DNA from: Ferrovibrio sp965278975
Lineage (GTDB): Bacteria; Pseudomonadota; Alphaproteobacteria; Ferrovibrionales; Ferrovibrionaceae
DNA: 64,000 nt
Reading direction: 5' to 3'
NCBI RefSeq assembly: GCF_965278975.1
Contig: NZ_OZ257126.1
Coordinates: 4,340,001-4,404,000, forward strand
Below are positions 63,323-64,000 of this stretch, one piece after another. Below the pieces are notes generated by a model, which worked only from the letters and a program-made list of their open reading frames with translations, ran no database searches and was not told the origin of the DNA. A program made the position numbers and the translations under genes. Every line of letters starts with the position of its first letter. Position 1 is the stretch's first letter.

Positions 63323-64000
63323 TCACCCCTTGGCGATGCGGATATCCCAGCCGCGATTGAGCGCCTTGGCCAGTGCCTCGACGCGGCGCTGCACCTGCTC
63401 GCCATCGAGCACGGCGAGCTGTGACGACAATTCCAGCACCAGGTTGCCATTCAGGAAACGCAGGCGGCAATCGCGCAGCAGGCCCGGCACACCGCCGGAC
63501 AGCGTCTGGCCGAGCCGCAGCCCGAGGCCGATGGCGAGCGCATAATCCGCCTGCCGGGTTTCCAGCATGCGCCAGGCCGGCGAGGCCACCGGATCGCTCA
63601 CCGTGCCGGCATAGCGCGCGAACACGGCAAGGCCAAGCAGCGCGCGTTCATGCTGGCTGATACCGCCAAACGGCGCATGCAGGATCAGGCCCAAAGCCTG
63701 CTCGCCGCGATAATCCGGGTGTACGCGCCAGGCGATATCGGCCAGCATCGCCGCCGCCAGCCGCAGGCGCTTCTCGGCTATGCTTTCCTTCTCGAACAGC
63801 GGCGCGATGAAGCGGTCGAGTTCGGCGCCGTGCTCGGCATAGCGGCCCTCGCGCGCCGCCATATGGGCGCAATAGCTCAGCAGCGGATCGAGCGCCTTGG
63901 TCGCGTCATCCAGCATCGCATAGGCCAGGCCCTCGCGCAGGCCATGGGCGGAAAACACCACCTGGCTCGGCTGCAATACTTTCAGCAGCCGGCGCATCAC
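63323..64000 (-). CDS. ppx: Ppx/GppA-like exopolyphosphatase, C-terminal part
   Basis: The last 225 residues of a gene that begins beyond 64000. The segment HGLREGLAYAML is the family's mid-protein motif, and the rest is the helical C-terminal HD-like domain (LLSYCAHMAAREGRYAEHGAEL; AAMLADIAWRVHPDYRGEQALG). Such proteins hydrolyse polyphosphate or (p)ppGpp-type substrates. The catalytic N-terminal half is off the window, so completeness cannot be judged. rnd/aspS/ppx proximity is usual in this class. Confidence 0.85.
   Translation of the reverse strand: MMRRLLKVLQPSQVVFSAHGLREGLAYAMLDDATKALDPLLSYCAHMAAREGRYAEHGAELDRFIAPLFEKESIAEKRLRLAAAMLADIAWRVHPDYRGEQALGLILHAPFGGISQHERALLGLAVFARYAGTVSDPVASPAWRMLETRQADYALAIGLGLRLGQTLSGGVPGLLRDCRLRFLNGNLVLELSSQLAVLDGEQVQRRVEALAKALNRGWDIRIAKG

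Overview
The window is a GC-rich chromosomal segment from an alphaproteobacterium, most likely a member of the Rhodospirillales or a close relative. The placement rests on marker genes and gene order: mipZ, an NDUFA12-type complex I subunit next to mlaD and a DUF2155 gene, aroQ-accB-accC-aat in a row, a DUF1489 gene, class II nrdJ, a fused thiS-thiG, and ppx/rnd/aspS together. I recognise the families but cannot name the species from sequence alone. Nearly everything is housekeeping or catabolic, densely packed, with many start/stop overlaps that imply operons.

Layout. 1-6290: a fused TRAP permease with a secreted dienelactone-hydrolase-like protein, facing a complete TctCBA tricarboxylate-type uptake operon. 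6400-13000: leucine catabolism (mccB, methylglutaconyl-CoA hydratase, mccA, HMG-CoA lyase) running directly into DUF1489 and the division regulator mipZ. 13160-14265: an SDR and a YnfA-like protein. 14267-20593: a long minus-strand run with isovaleryl-CoA dehydrogenase, a secreted unknown, a second acyl-CoA dehydrogenase, a K+/H+ antiporter, a DsbA-fold isomerase and an EamA exporter. 20690-24600: thioesterase, LysR regulator, malic enzyme MaeB and tRNA-Leu(GAG). 24680-29200: FliN-like orphan, lipB, small membrane protein, acylphosphatase, GNAT, 2-hydroxyacid dehydrogenase and glycosyltransferase. 29287-35261: glmU-glmS-phosphatase-gor and the divergent gph. 35280-37732: a TAXI binding protein coupled to a histidine kinase. 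37736-44180: tyrosine catabolism (maiA; marR, hppD, hmgA, fahA) split by thiSG and dedA. 44200-51860: orphan low-complexity protein, MBL hydrolase, aroQ-accB-accC-aat-hydrolase, and ndufa12-mlaD-DUF2155. 52040-57115: nrdJ, a CAP-domain protein and a pentapeptide-repeat protein. 57116-58452: a foreign-looking AT-rich islet. 58453-64000: esterase, MarC, aspS, rnd and the C-terminal part of a Ppx-like protein.

How the genes work together. Two complete amino-acid degradation routes dominate. Leucine goes through Ivd, MCC, hydratase and lyase to acetyl-CoA and acetoacetate. Tyrosine goes through HppD, HmgA, MaiA and FahA to fumarate and acetoacetate. A perfect 20-bp inverted repeat between marR and hppD is a strong operator candidate. 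AccB/AccC supply malonyl-CoA, MaeB links malate to pyruvate, and GlmU/GlmS build UDP-GlcNAc.

The most unusual object is the 1.3-kb AT-rich islet at 57116-58452. It fills the gap between two convergent host genes. It is bounded by a 15-bp direct repeat taken from the anticodon arm of tRNA-Lys(CTT); the left copy sits in a decayed 3' fragment of that tRNA. It carries one substantial gene, whose C-terminus looks like an Apea-type HEPN domain with an R-x4-H motif, and has no integrase. I read it as the remnant of, or a passenger left by, a tRNA-targeting element carrying a possible defence RNase. Other points of interest are the TAXI-kinase pair, the ThiS-ThiG fusion, precise tandem duplications upstream of gph and at the nrdJ stop, and a long stem-loop before nrdJ.
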